Source: Bacteroidota bacterium (GTDB lineage: Bacteria; Bacteroidota; Bacteroidia; Chitinophagales; Chitinophagaceae). Taken from it: 64,000 bases of DNA. The DNA is taken from NCBI GenBank assembly GCA_023416995.1, contig JAEZGI010000063.1:6524-70523 (forward strand), in the 5' to 3' direction. Under the pieces are notes generated by a model, which saw nothing but the letters and a program-made list of their open reading frames with translations, was not told where the DNA came from and ran no database searches. The translations under genes were made by a program, and so were the position numbers. Below, in pieces: positions 24,974 to 33,662 of this stretch (within the stretch, counting starts at the first letter, position 1; each line of letters begins with the position of its first letter).

Positions 24974-25918
24974 TTATTTCTTCAGCCCGATCTCCCTTAA
25001 TCGTTCATCAAGATATTCACCAGCCGTTGCGTCGGGATAAGCTTTTGGATGTTGATCATCAACACAGCTTTCAAGACACGCAAGACTCATCGCACTTTTT
25101 GGATGTAAAAAGAAAGGAATAGAGAATCTTGATGTGTGCCACATTTCGCGCGGAGGATTTACAACACGATGCGTTGTTGACTTCAATTTGTTATTAGTAA
25201 GTCTTTGCAACATATCTCCGACATTCACAACGATCTGTTCTGGCAGTGATGTTACACCCACCCACTCATTTTGCCTTGTAAGAATCTGCAGACCATCAGC
25301 GGAAGCACCCACCAGTAAAGTGATCAGGTTGATATCCTCATGTTGCTCGGCCCGGATAGCAGATTTCGGTTCACTTGTAATGGGAGGATAATGAATAGAG
25401 CGAAGAATGGAATTACCATTATGGATATGATCATTAAAATAATGCTCATCCAGGTTGAGATAGATCGCAATTGCCTGTAGCAGCGCTTTACCTGACTTTT
25501 CAAAGGCTTTGTACGCTGCTACGAAGGTCTTGTTGAATTGAGGTATTTCTTTTACTTCAACATTATCCGGGTATTCAGATTTGATGGGATCATTATCTTC
25601 TACGGTTTGTCCGAATTGAAAAAACTCTTTCAGATCCGGTGCATCACTTCCTTTAGCATGTTCTTTCCCAAAAGATGTATATCCTCTTTGCCCCGCAAGA
25701 CCCGGCACTTCATATTTTTTCTTTTTATCGGCAGGCATAGAAAAAAACTCCTGCACGAATTTGTATAGATCTGCAATAAGATCGTCGGAGATGCCATGAT
25801 TTTTCACGGCCACAAAACCAACTTCTTCATAAGCCTTGCCTAACTTATCTACAAAGGCCTTTTTTAATTCCGGGTCGCCGGATAAAAAATCTGCGAGGTT
25901 TACTACAGGGATCGACAT
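24974..25918 (-). CDS. Isopenicillin N synthase-like 2-oxoglutarate/Fe(II) oxygenase
   Basis: 314-residue cytoplasmic non-haem iron oxygenase. The N-terminal DIOX_N domain starts IPVVNLADFLSGD. The jelly-roll core has iron ligands H193 and D195 (EQHEDINLITLLVG) and H250 (STTHRVVNP), and the 2-oxoglutarate-binding R264-x-S266 (TSRFSIPFF). This is a close match to the isopenicillin-N-synthase family common in Bacteroidota, usually of unknown substrate; it does not imply antibiotic synthesis. The -7 element TAAATTTG is 17 bp upstream. Confidence 0.92.
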   Translation of the reverse strand: MSIPVVNLADFLSGDPELKKAFVDKLGKAYEEVGFVAVKNHGISDDLIADLYKFVQEFFSMPADKKKKYEVPGLAGQRGYTSFGKEHAKGSDAPDLKEFFQFGQTVEDNDPIKSEYPDNVEVKEIPQFNKTFVAAYKAFEKSGKALLQAIAIYLNLDEHYFNDHIHNGNSILRSIHYPPITSEPKSAIRAEQHEDINLITLLVGASADGLQILTRQNEWVGVTSLPEQIVVNVGDMLQRLTNNKLKSTTHRVVNPPREMWHTSRFSIPFFLHPKSAMSLACLESCVDDQHPKAYPDATAGEYLDERLREIGLKK

Positions 25919-25934
25919 ATGAAAAAGTTTACTG

Positions 25935-25942
25935 CAAATTTA
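25935..25942 (-). promoter_or_regulatory. -7 element of the oxygenase gene
   Basis: Reads TAAATTTG on the minus strand, giving a leader of only ~10 nt before ATG 25918. No clear -33. Confidence 0.45.
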
Positions 25943-26045
25943 GCGGATTTTGCGCCCGACAGAAAATTGCCCTCAGCGCCGGATCATCCGGGGAGGCTGA
26001 TAAAATTCAAGTAATGATGTTTTGATAAAGCTTTTTGAAAAACGA

Positions 26046-27488
26046 TCAGAACTCCGCGTTTTTTGGTGTTCTGGGGAACGGTATCACATCACGAATATTC
26101 GTCATCCCTGTTACAAACTGAACCATTCTTTCAAAACCCAATCCAAAACCAGCATGCGGCACGGCTCCAAAACGGCGTGTATCCAGGTACCACGAAAGTT
26201 CGTCTGCCGGAATGTTTAATTCTTTCATCCGCTGTTCCAGCAGGTCAAGCCGCTCTTCTCTTTGCGAACCGCCTACAATCTCCCCGATCCCGGGAGCCAG
26301 GATATCCATCGCGGCTACGGTCTTTCCATCGTCGTTCTGGCGCATATAAAATGACTTGATTTGTTTGGGATAGTTGATCAGTATCACGGGTTTCTTGAAA
26401 TGTTTCTCCACCAGGTACCGTTCGTGTTCACTCTGAAGATCCATTCCCCAGTCTTCAATAGGGTACTGGAACTTCTTCTTTTTATTGTGATTGCTGTCTT
26501 TCAGGATTGCAAGCGCTTCGGTATAAGTCAACCGCTCGAAATCGTTGTTTAATACAAACTCCAGCTTCTCAATCAGTCCGAATTCTGAGCGTTCGTGCAG
26601 AGGTTTTTGTTTTTCTTCTTCAGCGAGCCGCTGTGCAAGAAAATCAAGATCCTCGCGGTTATGCTCCATTGCATAACGGATGATGTATTTAATGAACTCT
26701 TCGGCAAGATTCATATTATCCTCGAGGTCATAAAAAGCCATCTCGGGTTCAATCATCCAGAATTCTGCAAGATGGCGGGCAGTGTTGGAGTTTTCCGCAC
26801 GGAAAGTGGGGCCGAATGTATAAATATCGCTGAAGGCCATGGCTCCAAGTTCGCCTTCCAGTTGACCGCTCACGGTAAGGTTGGTAGACTTGCCAAAAAA
26901 GTCTTCTTTATAATCAACTGCACCATCTGGGGTTCTTGGTGTGTTTTCAAACGGCAAAGTAGTTACCCTGAACATTTCACCGGCGCCTTCAGCATCACTG
27001 GCGGTAATGATAGGCGTGTGCAGATATATAAAATCTTTATCATTAAAAAACTTATGAACTGCAAAAGCCAGTGTGTGTCTTACGCGGAACACAGCTCCGA
27101 ACGTATTGGTCCGGAAACGCAGGTGGGCGATCTCACGGAGATACTCCAGGCTTGGACGATTTTTTAATTGCAGGGGATACTTCTCGCCATCGCAATCACC
27201 AAGGATTTCTATCGTATCGGCCTTTACTTCAACCTTTTGTCCTTTTCCCAGCGAAGGAACCAGTTCACCCACTACTTTCACCGATGCCCCCGTGGTTAAT
27301 CGTTTCAAAAGTGCATCATCGAACTTGCCCAACTCAGCTACAATCTGGAGGTTATTATTCGTGCTACCGTCGTTTAGAGCTATAAACTGGTTGTTTCTGA
27401 AGGTGCGTACCCACCCCATTACCGTAACCTGGTAGCCGGTCTTTTCGCTGGCCAGCAGGGTTTTCACTTTGGTTCTTGTGTTAAACAT
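26046..27488 (-). CDS. asnS: Asparaginyl-tRNA synthetase
   Basis: 480 residues, class II aminoacyl-tRNA synthetase charging tRNA-Asn. The N-terminal OB-fold anticodon domain carries VMGWVRTFRNNQFIALNDGS. The catalytic domain shows motif 2 in FRAENSNTARHLAEFWMIE and motif 3 in GFGLGFERMVQFVTG, followed by the typical terminus TNIRDVIPFPRTP. Length matches the family. Transcribed alone: the upstream neighbour feoB is divergent and the oxygenase downstream is 127 bp away with its own -7 element. Confidence 0.96.
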   Translation of the reverse strand: MFNTRTKVKTLLASEKTGYQVTVMGWVRTFRNNQFIALNDGSTNNNLQIVAELGKFDDALLKRLTTGASVKVVGELVPSLGKGQKVEVKADTIEILGDCDGEKYPLQLKNRPSLEYLREIAHLRFRTNTFGAVFRVRHTLAFAVHKFFNDKDFIYLHTPIITASDAEGAGEMFRVTTLPFENTPRTPDGAVDYKEDFFGKSTNLTVSGQLEGELGAMAFSDIYTFGPTFRAENSNTARHLAEFWMIEPEMAFYDLEDNMNLAEEFIKYIIRYAMEHNREDLDFLAQRLAEEEKQKPLHERSEFGLIEKLEFVLNNDFERLTYTEALAILKDSNHNKKKKFQYPIEDWGMDLQSEHERYLVEKHFKKPVILINYPKQIKSFYMRQNDDGKTVAAMDILAPGIGEIVGGSQREERLDLLEQRMKELNIPADELSWYLDTRRFGAVPHAGFGLGFERMVQFVTGMTNIRDVIPFPRTPKNAEF

Positions 27489-27511
27489 AACGATAGCATT
27501 TAAAATGGCAG

Positions 27512-27519
27512 CAAATATA
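27512..27519 (-). promoter_or_regulatory. -7 element of asnS
   Basis: Reads TATATTTG on the minus strand, a perfect TAnnTTTG, 23 bp before the ATG at 27488. No leader long enough for a T-box. Confidence 0.5.
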
Positions 27520-27634
27520 CTACTGCCGCGCTTACCTACGGATCGATTTTAAAGGGCCCTTTAACGACATCTTAAGAAGATTTTACTGAATTCGTAATCT
27601 CTTTGAGGTTGGTTATGCCTAATTTCGGCGCCCT

Positions 27635-29758
27635 GTGGCAGCTCGTAGCATAAACATTGGTCTTGTAGGCAACCCTAATAGTGGAAAAAGTTCGCTTTTT
27701 AATGCGCTTACTGGTATGAACCAGAAAGTCGGCAATTTTCCCGGCGTTACTGTAGATAAAAAAATCGGCGAGACCCGCATATCCCCCGAAATAACAGGTG
27801 TCATCATTGATCTTCCCGGAACTTATAGTCTTTATCCCCGCAGAGAGGATGAATGGGTGGCTTACCGCGTTTTGATGCAGCAGGATAAGCAGATCAAGCC
27901 CGATATGGTGGTGCTTGTGGCTGACGCCAGCAATCTCAAAAGAAATCTTCTTTTCGTTTCCCAGATCATAGATCTGAAAATTCCGGTTGTAGTTGCGCTT
28001 ACCATGCTTGATATCGCAAAATCGAAAGGTGTCAGTGTAGATCTGCCTGAACTGGAACGGGAACTTGGCGTACCGGTTCTTTCTATCAATCCAAGAAAGG
28101 ATCGCGGCATCACGCAACTCAAAAAGACCATCGAACAGACTGCAAATAATTTATATAAAGCGCCGGTGTTCGACTTCATCAATAATGAAGCGCTTGCACA
28201 GGAAGCTGTTCATGATGTAAAGGGGCTCATACCCGGTATGAGTAACTATAAAGCCATTCATTATCTTATCAATCACGAATCGTTTGCGTTGGATAATGCC
28301 ACGCAGAACAGGATTGAAAGTATTGAAAAAGAGCGTGGTTTCAACCATACCCGCATCCAGGCCGAAGAAATCCTACAACGTTACCAGCGTATAGGGTCGA
28401 TTTTGAAACAAACTGTTTCTGAGCCGAACCCGATGCAGAAAAAAATGTTCACCGACAAGCTCGACAACATCCTCCTGCACCGACAATGGGGTTATGTAAT
28501 TCTGCTTGTTGTGTTGTTCCTGCTGTTTCAGAGTATGTTCTGGCTCGCTGACTATCCAATGACCTTTATTGAATGGGGATTCAGCGAGGCAGGTTCATGG
28601 ATAGGTAGTGTTTTGCCCGAGGCCTGGTGGTCGGATCTGCTTGTGAACGGGTTGCTGGCCGGTCTGGGTGGTATTCTTGTGTTCATCCCACAGATCATGA
28701 TCCTTTTCGGCCTGGTTACCATCCTTGAAGATACCGGTTATATGGCGCGGATCAGCTTCCTAACGGACAAACTCATGCGCAAAGTTGGTTTGAACGGGAA
28801 AAGTGTAATGCCCATGATCAGCAGTTTTGCCTGCGCGGTGCCGGCAATTATGAGCGCACGGAACATTGAAAACAAAAAAGAACGCCTGTTAACCATTCTC
28901 ATCACTCCGTTAATGAGTTGCAGCGCACGTTTGCCAGTGTACACTATCCTGATTGCTTTGGTAATTCCGAAACAAACAGTGCTTGGGATATTTGGTTTGC
29001 AGGGTTTGGTAATGATGGGTCTTTACCTGCTTGGCCTGGTAATGTCGCTGGTTGTTTCTTATATCGCAAAATGGTTCATCAACATAAAGGAAAAGAGTTT
29101 CTTCATTCTTGAGTTACCTGTTTACCGGGCACCAAGATGGAAAAACGTGTTCATCACCATGTTCAGTAAAGCAAAGATATTTGTGGTAGAAGCGGGAAAG
29201 GTGATCATCATTATCAGTCTTATTTTATGGGTGCTCAGCACTTACGGTCCGCCGTCAAGAATGAACGCCATTGCAGAACAATACGACCAACAGATTTTGC
29301 AGAACCCTGAACAGGAAGAAGACCTGAACAAGGAAAAAAATACCGCATTGCTGCAGAACTCCTATGCTGGCATCATGGGTAATGCCATCGAACCCGTAAT
29401 ACGCCCACTTGGTTATGACTGGAAGATCGGCATTGCTTTGATCACATCCTTCGCTGCCCGCGAAGTGTTTGTTGGCACCATGGCAACCTTGTATAGTGTT
29501 GGAGATGATGCAGATGAAAACAGTCTTATGCTGCGTGAAAAAATGCAACAGGCGGTAAAACCCGACGGCAGCAAGGTGTACACCCTGGCCTCAGGTGTTT
29601 CGCTGATGATTTTTTATGTGTTTGCCATGCAATGTATGAGCACGCTGGCTATTGTAAAACGCGAAACCGGCACCTGGAAATGGCCGCTGATCCAACTCGC
29701 CTACATGACTGCGCTTGCTTACCTGCTTGCTCTGGCCGCTTACCAGATCCTTAGCTAA
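27635..29758 (+). CDS. feoB: Ferrous iron transport protein B
   Basis: 707-residue inner-membrane Fe(II) transporter with an N-terminal G domain. Start is GTG (27635), just before the first beta strand INIGLVGNPN. G1 GNPNSGKS (residues 12-19), G2 PGVTVD, G3 DLPGTYSL (59-66). The G4 position reads TMLD (123-126) where NxxD is standard. FeoB helical domain about 170-270. Membrane region with two Gate motifs: SFACAVPAIMSARNIENKKE and TSFAAREVFVGTMATLYSVG, about 285-700. No feoA is upstream (147 bp to asnS) or fused, so regulation of GTPase activity differs or feoA is elsewhere. Expected to work when oxygen is low. Confidence 0.94.
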   Translation: MAARSINIGLVGNPNSGKSSLFNALTGMNQKVGNFPGVTVDKKIGETRISPEITGVIIDLPGTYSLYPRREDEWVAYRVLMQQDKQIKPDMVVLVADASNLKRNLLFVSQIIDLKIPVVVALTMLDIAKSKGVSVDLPELERELGVPVLSINPRKDRGITQLKKTIEQTANNLYKAPVFDFINNEALAQEAVHDVKGLIPGMSNYKAIHYLINHESFALDNATQNRIESIEKERGFNHTRIQAEEILQRYQRIGSILKQTVSEPNPMQKKMFTDKLDNILLHRQWGYVILLVVLFLLFQSMFWLADYPMTFIEWGFSEAGSWIGSVLPEAWWSDLLVNGLLAGLGGILVFIPQIMILFGLVTILEDTGYMARISFLTDKLMRKVGLNGKSVMPMISSFACAVPAIMSARNIENKKERLLTILITPLMSCSARLPVYTILIALVIPKQTVLGIFGLQGLVMMGLYLLGLVMSLVVSYIAKWFINIKEKSFFILELPVYRAPRWKNVFITMFSKAKIFVVEAGKVIIIISLILWVLSTYGPPSRMNAIAEQYDQQILQNPEQEEDLNKEKNTALLQNSYAGIMGNAIEPVIRPLGYDWKIGIALITSFAAREVFVGTMATLYSVGDDADENSLMLREKMQQAVKPDGSKVYTLASGVSLMIFYVFAMQCMSTLAIVKRETGTWKWPLIQLAYMTALAYLLALAAYQILS

Positions 29759-29846
29759 ACCAGGTATTCTGATCAGCAATAACCATCTGTCCGCGCAACA
29801 TTTCCTTTCCTGGTTCGTTCTTAATGCTACCACAAATCCGATCCTT

Positions 29847-30449
29847 ATGAAGAAGATAGCAGCTATCTTTTCGCTTTTATGCATGGCCCTCATAACCAAC
29901 GCCCAACAGGCGCAGCCAGCTACCGATAGTTTCCATTTTTCTAAAAATATTCCAGTCTTACCGGGTGAAGGAAGGCACTTTAGATATGAAATGGCCGTGA
30001 GTTCAACCACTGCCGATAATTTCGCGGGTCTTAGCTTTTACGGCCTCGCTACCAAAGGGAACAAATTGTTAACCTCGCACACTTATAAAGTCGCGGAACA
30101 ACGTACAGAGCAGGACTGGACCATCCTAACCATTGAAGGCGTTTTACCTTCAGAGGCAGATGCTTTGTGTTTTTTCACCAGGGTTTCCAGCCCCGGTACT
30201 TATTATTTTGATGATTTAAGTCTTTACCTGGAAACTGCTCGCGGTAACTGGAAGCAACACAATATCGTTAATCATTCGTTCGAGCAATTGAACGGTAATG
30301 GATTAGCTGATTTCGCAGTAAAACAATCACCCGCAGGAAATCCCAAAGCACTGATCTCAGGTAAAATGGCAAAAACCGGCAGGTTTTCGCTGATGATCAC
30401 CTATCTCCCTTCAAAAGAAACGCCTCGTTTTGTAGCCGGCGAAGATTGA
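29847..30449 (+). CDS. Hypothetical secreted protein
   Basis: 200 residues with a signal peptide (MKKIAAIFSLLCMALITNAQ). I use ATG 29847; an upstream in-frame start at 29715 lies within feoB and adds a non-signal extension. The mature domain is beta-rich with alternating aromatic strands (FRYEMAVSSTTADNFAGLSF; PGTYYFDDLSLYLE), resembling a carbohydrate-binding jelly-roll, but I cannot assign a family. There is no membrane segment or C-terminal sorting domain. It follows feoB by 88 bp. Confidence 0.65.
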   Translation: MKKIAAIFSLLCMALITNAQQAQPATDSFHFSKNIPVLPGEGRHFRYEMAVSSTTADNFAGLSFYGLATKGNKLLTSHTYKVAEQRTEQDWTILTIEGVLPSEADALCFFTRVSSPGTYYFDDLSLYLETARGNWKQHNIVNHSFEQLNGNGLADFAVKQSPAGNPKALISGKMAKTGRFSLMITYLPSKETPRFVAGED

Positions 30450-30558
30450 GCGACAATCAACGCGGTCATGATATCATGCTGAAACACTACGCCTGATTTT
30501 TGTCTTAACCATCCCTGCTGCCTTTATTCCTTCGCAAATAACTGGCTACCTTCATTGA

Positions 30559-31110
30559 ATGAATGCAGAAGAAAGAGCAATACAGGAAACCAAAAACTGG
30601 ATCACGGATGTAGTTATAGGCAATAACTTTTGCCCGTTCGCATCCAGGGTTGTCAAAGCGGATACTATTAGATACAGGGTGACATCATCGCCGAGGATGG
30701 AGGATATACTGCAAACATTTTTAGACGAATGTGCGTACCTCGACGACAATCCTGAGATTGAAACGGCACTTTTGATTTTATTAAACAGCAATGAAAACTT
30801 CGATGACTATCTTGAGCTCGTAGGTCTTGCAGAGGACCTGATAGATGAAGAAGATTATGAAGGAGTTTACCAGGTTGCCAGCTTTCACCCTGCTTATGTA
30901 TTTGCCGGCGCACCGCCCGACGATCCCGCAAATTTTACGAACAGATCGATTTACCCCATGTTACATCTGTTGCGTGAAGAAAGTATAGAACGGGCACTTG
31001 AAAAATTTCCAAACCCTGAATCCATCCCGGATAATAATATCGCTTTCGCGAGAAAAAAAGGTTTCGCTGCATTAGAAGCACTTCGGAAAGCCTGTGAGCT
31101 ACCCAGGTAA
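30559..31110 (+). CDS. DUF1415 family protein
   Basis: 183-residue cytoplasmic protein. Matches DUF1415: TKNWITDVVIGNNFCPFAS at the N-terminus, QVASFHPAYVFAGAPPDDPA and NRSIYPMLHLLREESIERAL further on. The conserved Cys (FCPFA), His (FHP) and NRS..P..LLRE blocks suggest an enzyme, but its activity is unknown. Stand-alone gene 110 bp after the secreted protein gene. Confidence 0.9.
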   Translation: MNAEERAIQETKNWITDVVIGNNFCPFASRVVKADTIRYRVTSSPRMEDILQTFLDECAYLDDNPEIETALLILLNSNENFDDYLELVGLAEDLIDEEDYEGVYQVASFHPAYVFAGAPPDDPANFTNRSIYPMLHLLREESIERALEKFPNPESIPDNNIAFARKKGFAALEALRKACELPR

Positions 31111-31181
31111 ATCCTGGTAATTGCAGTTCCCGATTCACGTTACGAAGAGCCATTTAAGCATTCACACAACTCAAAACAAAA

Positions 31182-31212
31182 TTTGCTGCCACCTCCTTTC
31201 GCGCTAATTTAC
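31182..31212 (+). promoter_or_regulatory. Promoter of the TonB-type barrel gene, near-leaderless
   Basis: TTTG at 31182-31185, 19-bp spacer, TAATTTAC at 31205-31212 (one mismatch in the last base, one in the third T of TTTG). The expected start, 6-7 nt later, falls at 31218-31220, directly at the ATG (31220). Confidence 0.45.
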
Positions 31213-31219
31213 AGTTGTC

Positions 31220-33658
31220 ATGAAAAAATTGCTCCGCCACCTGCCAGTACTCCTGATCGCTGTACAACTTTTACCGTTAATGCTTATTGCTCAGGCACCC
31301 GCCTCATACATGTTTAAGGGTGTCGTTATTGATTCCGCAACAGGCAAAGGGCTTGATGCCGCTTCAATACAGGTGTTTGATGCGCAGTCAAAGAAACTCA
31401 TTGCCGGGAAAGTAAGTGAAGGCGATGGACGTTTTGAATTCAACCTGCAAACTGGCGCATACGTTGCCGAAGTTAATTACACCGGCTACAACCTGTTTGT
31501 GGTCAAACGATTTGATCTTAGTGCTCAGCATCCGCTGGCTGATGTGGGTAACATAGTGCTGAAAGCGGTGGGTAACCTGCTGGATGAAGTAGTGGTGCAG
31601 GCCGAAAAAAGTTCCATGACGCTGTCGCTCGACAAAAAAATCTTCAACGTCGGAAGAGATCTTGCAAATGCAGGCGGCACCGCTGCAGATATATTAAGCA
31701 ACATTCCATCGGTATCGGTTGATCCCGAAGGTGCCATTAAACTTCGTGGAAGCGATAACGTTAGAATACTGATAGATGGAAAACCTTCGGGGCTAGTAAG
31801 CTTCAAAGGTGGAAGTGGTCTTCAGCAGTTACAGGCAAGCATGATAGAACGTGTTGAAATTATTACCAATCCTTCGGCGCGTTATGAAGCTGAAGGGATG
31901 GCCGGTATCTTAAACATCATCCTTAAAAAGGATAAAAGACAGGGCTTCAACGCATCGTTTGAAGTGACGACCGGTTACCCTACAAATCTTGGGGCAGCAG
32001 CCAATCTGAATTACCGGCACAGACGGGTTAATTTTTTTATCAACTATGGAATCGCATACCGCCGGCAGCCGGCCAGGGGATCAATGTACCAGGAGTTGTA
32101 TGAACGTGATACAACCTTTGTATTACAACAGGCAAGTGACGCCACCATCACAGGCTTTAATAACAATATCCGCGGGGGACTTGACTTCTATTTCACCGAA
32201 TCCAGTGTTCTGACAGCATCATACCTCTTCAGACGCAGCGATGCATCCAGGATCACCGATATCCGTTACGACGATTATATATTTTCTAAAGCAAGGATGA
32301 TCGGTACTTCTACCCGCCGACAGGACGAAGATGAAATCGAACCAAATTCCGAGTATTCACTGATATACAAAAAGTCGTTCGCCCGCAAGGGTCATGAACT
32401 AACAGGTGAGGTGAAATTTCTTGATAATTGGGAGAACTCGGACCAGACATTTACCCAGCGTTTTTTTGCACCTAATGGTAACGAAGACAAGACCCGTTCA
32501 CTTCTTCAGAAATCAGTTAACGATGAGTTTGAAAAACAACTGTTGTTCCAGGTAGATTATGTAAGGCCCATAGCAAGCGAAGGCAAGATTGAGACTGGCG
32601 TGCGAAGCAGCTTTCGCGATATGACCAATGATTATATCGTAACGCAGGAAAACGCTAACGGCGGTTTTGACCCTTTACCCGGGCTTGATAATATTTTTCT
32701 TTACAAGGAAAACATCCATGCGGTATATGGTATCGTAGCCAACAAATCAAATAAGCTGAGTTACCAGGCAGGTCTACGCGCAGAATGGACCGATGTAAAA
32801 ACGGTGCTGAAAGAAACCAACCAGGAGAACCCGCGCAATTACATGAACCTGTTTCCGAGCGCACACGTAACCCTTGAATTGCCAAAGGAACACGCACTGC
32901 AGCTTAGTTACAGCCGCCGTGTGCGCCGGCCATTTTATAATGACCTCAGTCCTTTTATGACTTTCTCTGACAGTCGCAACTTTTCTGCGGGCAATCCTGA
33001 TCTTGACCCTGAATTCAGTGATGTAATTGAATTGGGTCATATCAAATACTTCAATAAAGGAACCCTTACTTCATCAATTTACTACAGAAACACCAACGGG
33101 AAAATTGATCGCATCAGGTCTGTAGATGAACAAGGTAACTCCATTACACTGCCTCAGAATCTTAATAATGAAAAAGCAATGGGACTTGAACTCACAAGTA
33201 ATTACACTCCTTATAAGTGGTGGAAACTTGATTTCAATGCAAACCTGTTTTATGCGGATATCGACGGTAGTAATATTGTGAAATCATACGGCACCTCCAC
33301 CTACAGCTGGTTTGTAAGACAAACATCAAGGTTCACACTGGCGCCCGCTTTCGATATGCAACTCAGGGGGAACTATGAAGCTCCGCAACGTACCGCGCAG
33401 GGAAGACGTAAATCGATGTATTATTTTGATTATTCTGTGAGCAAAGATGTGTTTAAAGGAAATGGAACCCTCAATCTGAGTGTTCTTGATATCTTCAATA
33501 CACGTAAAAGCCGCAACATTACAGAAGGCGTAAACTTTTATTCTGAAGGTACATACCAGGGGCGCAGACGCCAGGTAAATCTTACACTGAATTATCGCAT
33601 CAAACAATCCAAACCACCTGCGCGAGCAACTAAGGCAGGTATGTCAGAAGAAGGCTGA
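31220..33658 (+). CDS. TonB-dependent outer-membrane beta-barrel protein (OMP_b-brl_3 type)
   Basis: 812 residues. Signal peptide (MKKLLRHLPVLLIAVQLLPL), then a carboxypeptidase-D regulatory-like domain (about 28-115; YMFKGVVIDSATGKGLDAAS), a plug domain (about 120-215; GGTAADILSNIPSVSVDPEG, RGSDNVRILIDGKPSG, ERVEIITNPSARYEAEGMAG) and a large C-terminal barrel with alternating aromatic strands. This is the Bacteroidota 'outer membrane beta-barrel' family, energised by TonB, substrate unknown. Single gene; its 3' end faces alkC with 4 bp between stops. No neighbouring SusD, regulator or enzyme suggests a ligand. Confidence 0.9.
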   Translation: MKKLLRHLPVLLIAVQLLPLMLIAQAPASYMFKGVVIDSATGKGLDAASIQVFDAQSKKLIAGKVSEGDGRFEFNLQTGAYVAEVNYTGYNLFVVKRFDLSAQHPLADVGNIVLKAVGNLLDEVVVQAEKSSMTLSLDKKIFNVGRDLANAGGTAADILSNIPSVSVDPEGAIKLRGSDNVRILIDGKPSGLVSFKGGSGLQQLQASMIERVEIITNPSARYEAEGMAGILNIILKKDKRQGFNASFEVTTGYPTNLGAAANLNYRHRRVNFFINYGIAYRRQPARGSMYQELYERDTTFVLQQASDATITGFNNNIRGGLDFYFTESSVLTASYLFRRSDASRITDIRYDDYIFSKARMIGTSTRRQDEDEIEPNSEYSLIYKKSFARKGHELTGEVKFLDNWENSDQTFTQRFFAPNGNEDKTRSLLQKSVNDEFEKQLLFQVDYVRPIASEGKIETGVRSSFRDMTNDYIVTQENANGGFDPLPGLDNIFLYKENIHAVYGIVANKSNKLSYQAGLRAEWTDVKTVLKETNQENPRNYMNLFPSAHVTLELPKEHALQLSYSRRVRRPFYNDLSPFMTFSDSRNFSAGNPDLDPEFSDVIELGHIKYFNKGTLTSSIYYRNTNGKIDRIRSVDEQGNSITLPQNLNNEKAMGLELTSNYTPYKWWKLDFNANLFYADIDGSNIVKSYGTSTYSWFVRQTSRFTLAPAFDMQLRGNYEAPQRTAQGRRKSMYYFDYSVSKDVFKGNGTLNLSVLDIFNTRKSRNITEGVNFYSEGTYQGRRRQVNLTLNYRIKQSKPPARATKAGMSEEG

Positions 33659-33662
33659 GGAT

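Noticed and set aside
24974..25918. Antibiotic biosynthesis gene (isopenicillin N synthase)
   Set aside because: Only the oxygenase family matches; no synthetase or other pathway gene is nearby.
26595..27167. 190-residue plus-strand frame opposite asnS
   Set aside because: Antisense to the catalytic domain of asnS; Phe/Ile/His-rich shadow frame.
27572..28117. 181-residue minus-strand frame opposite feoB
   Set aside because: Lies fully within the conserved G-domain coding sequence of feoB; composition is non-protein-like.
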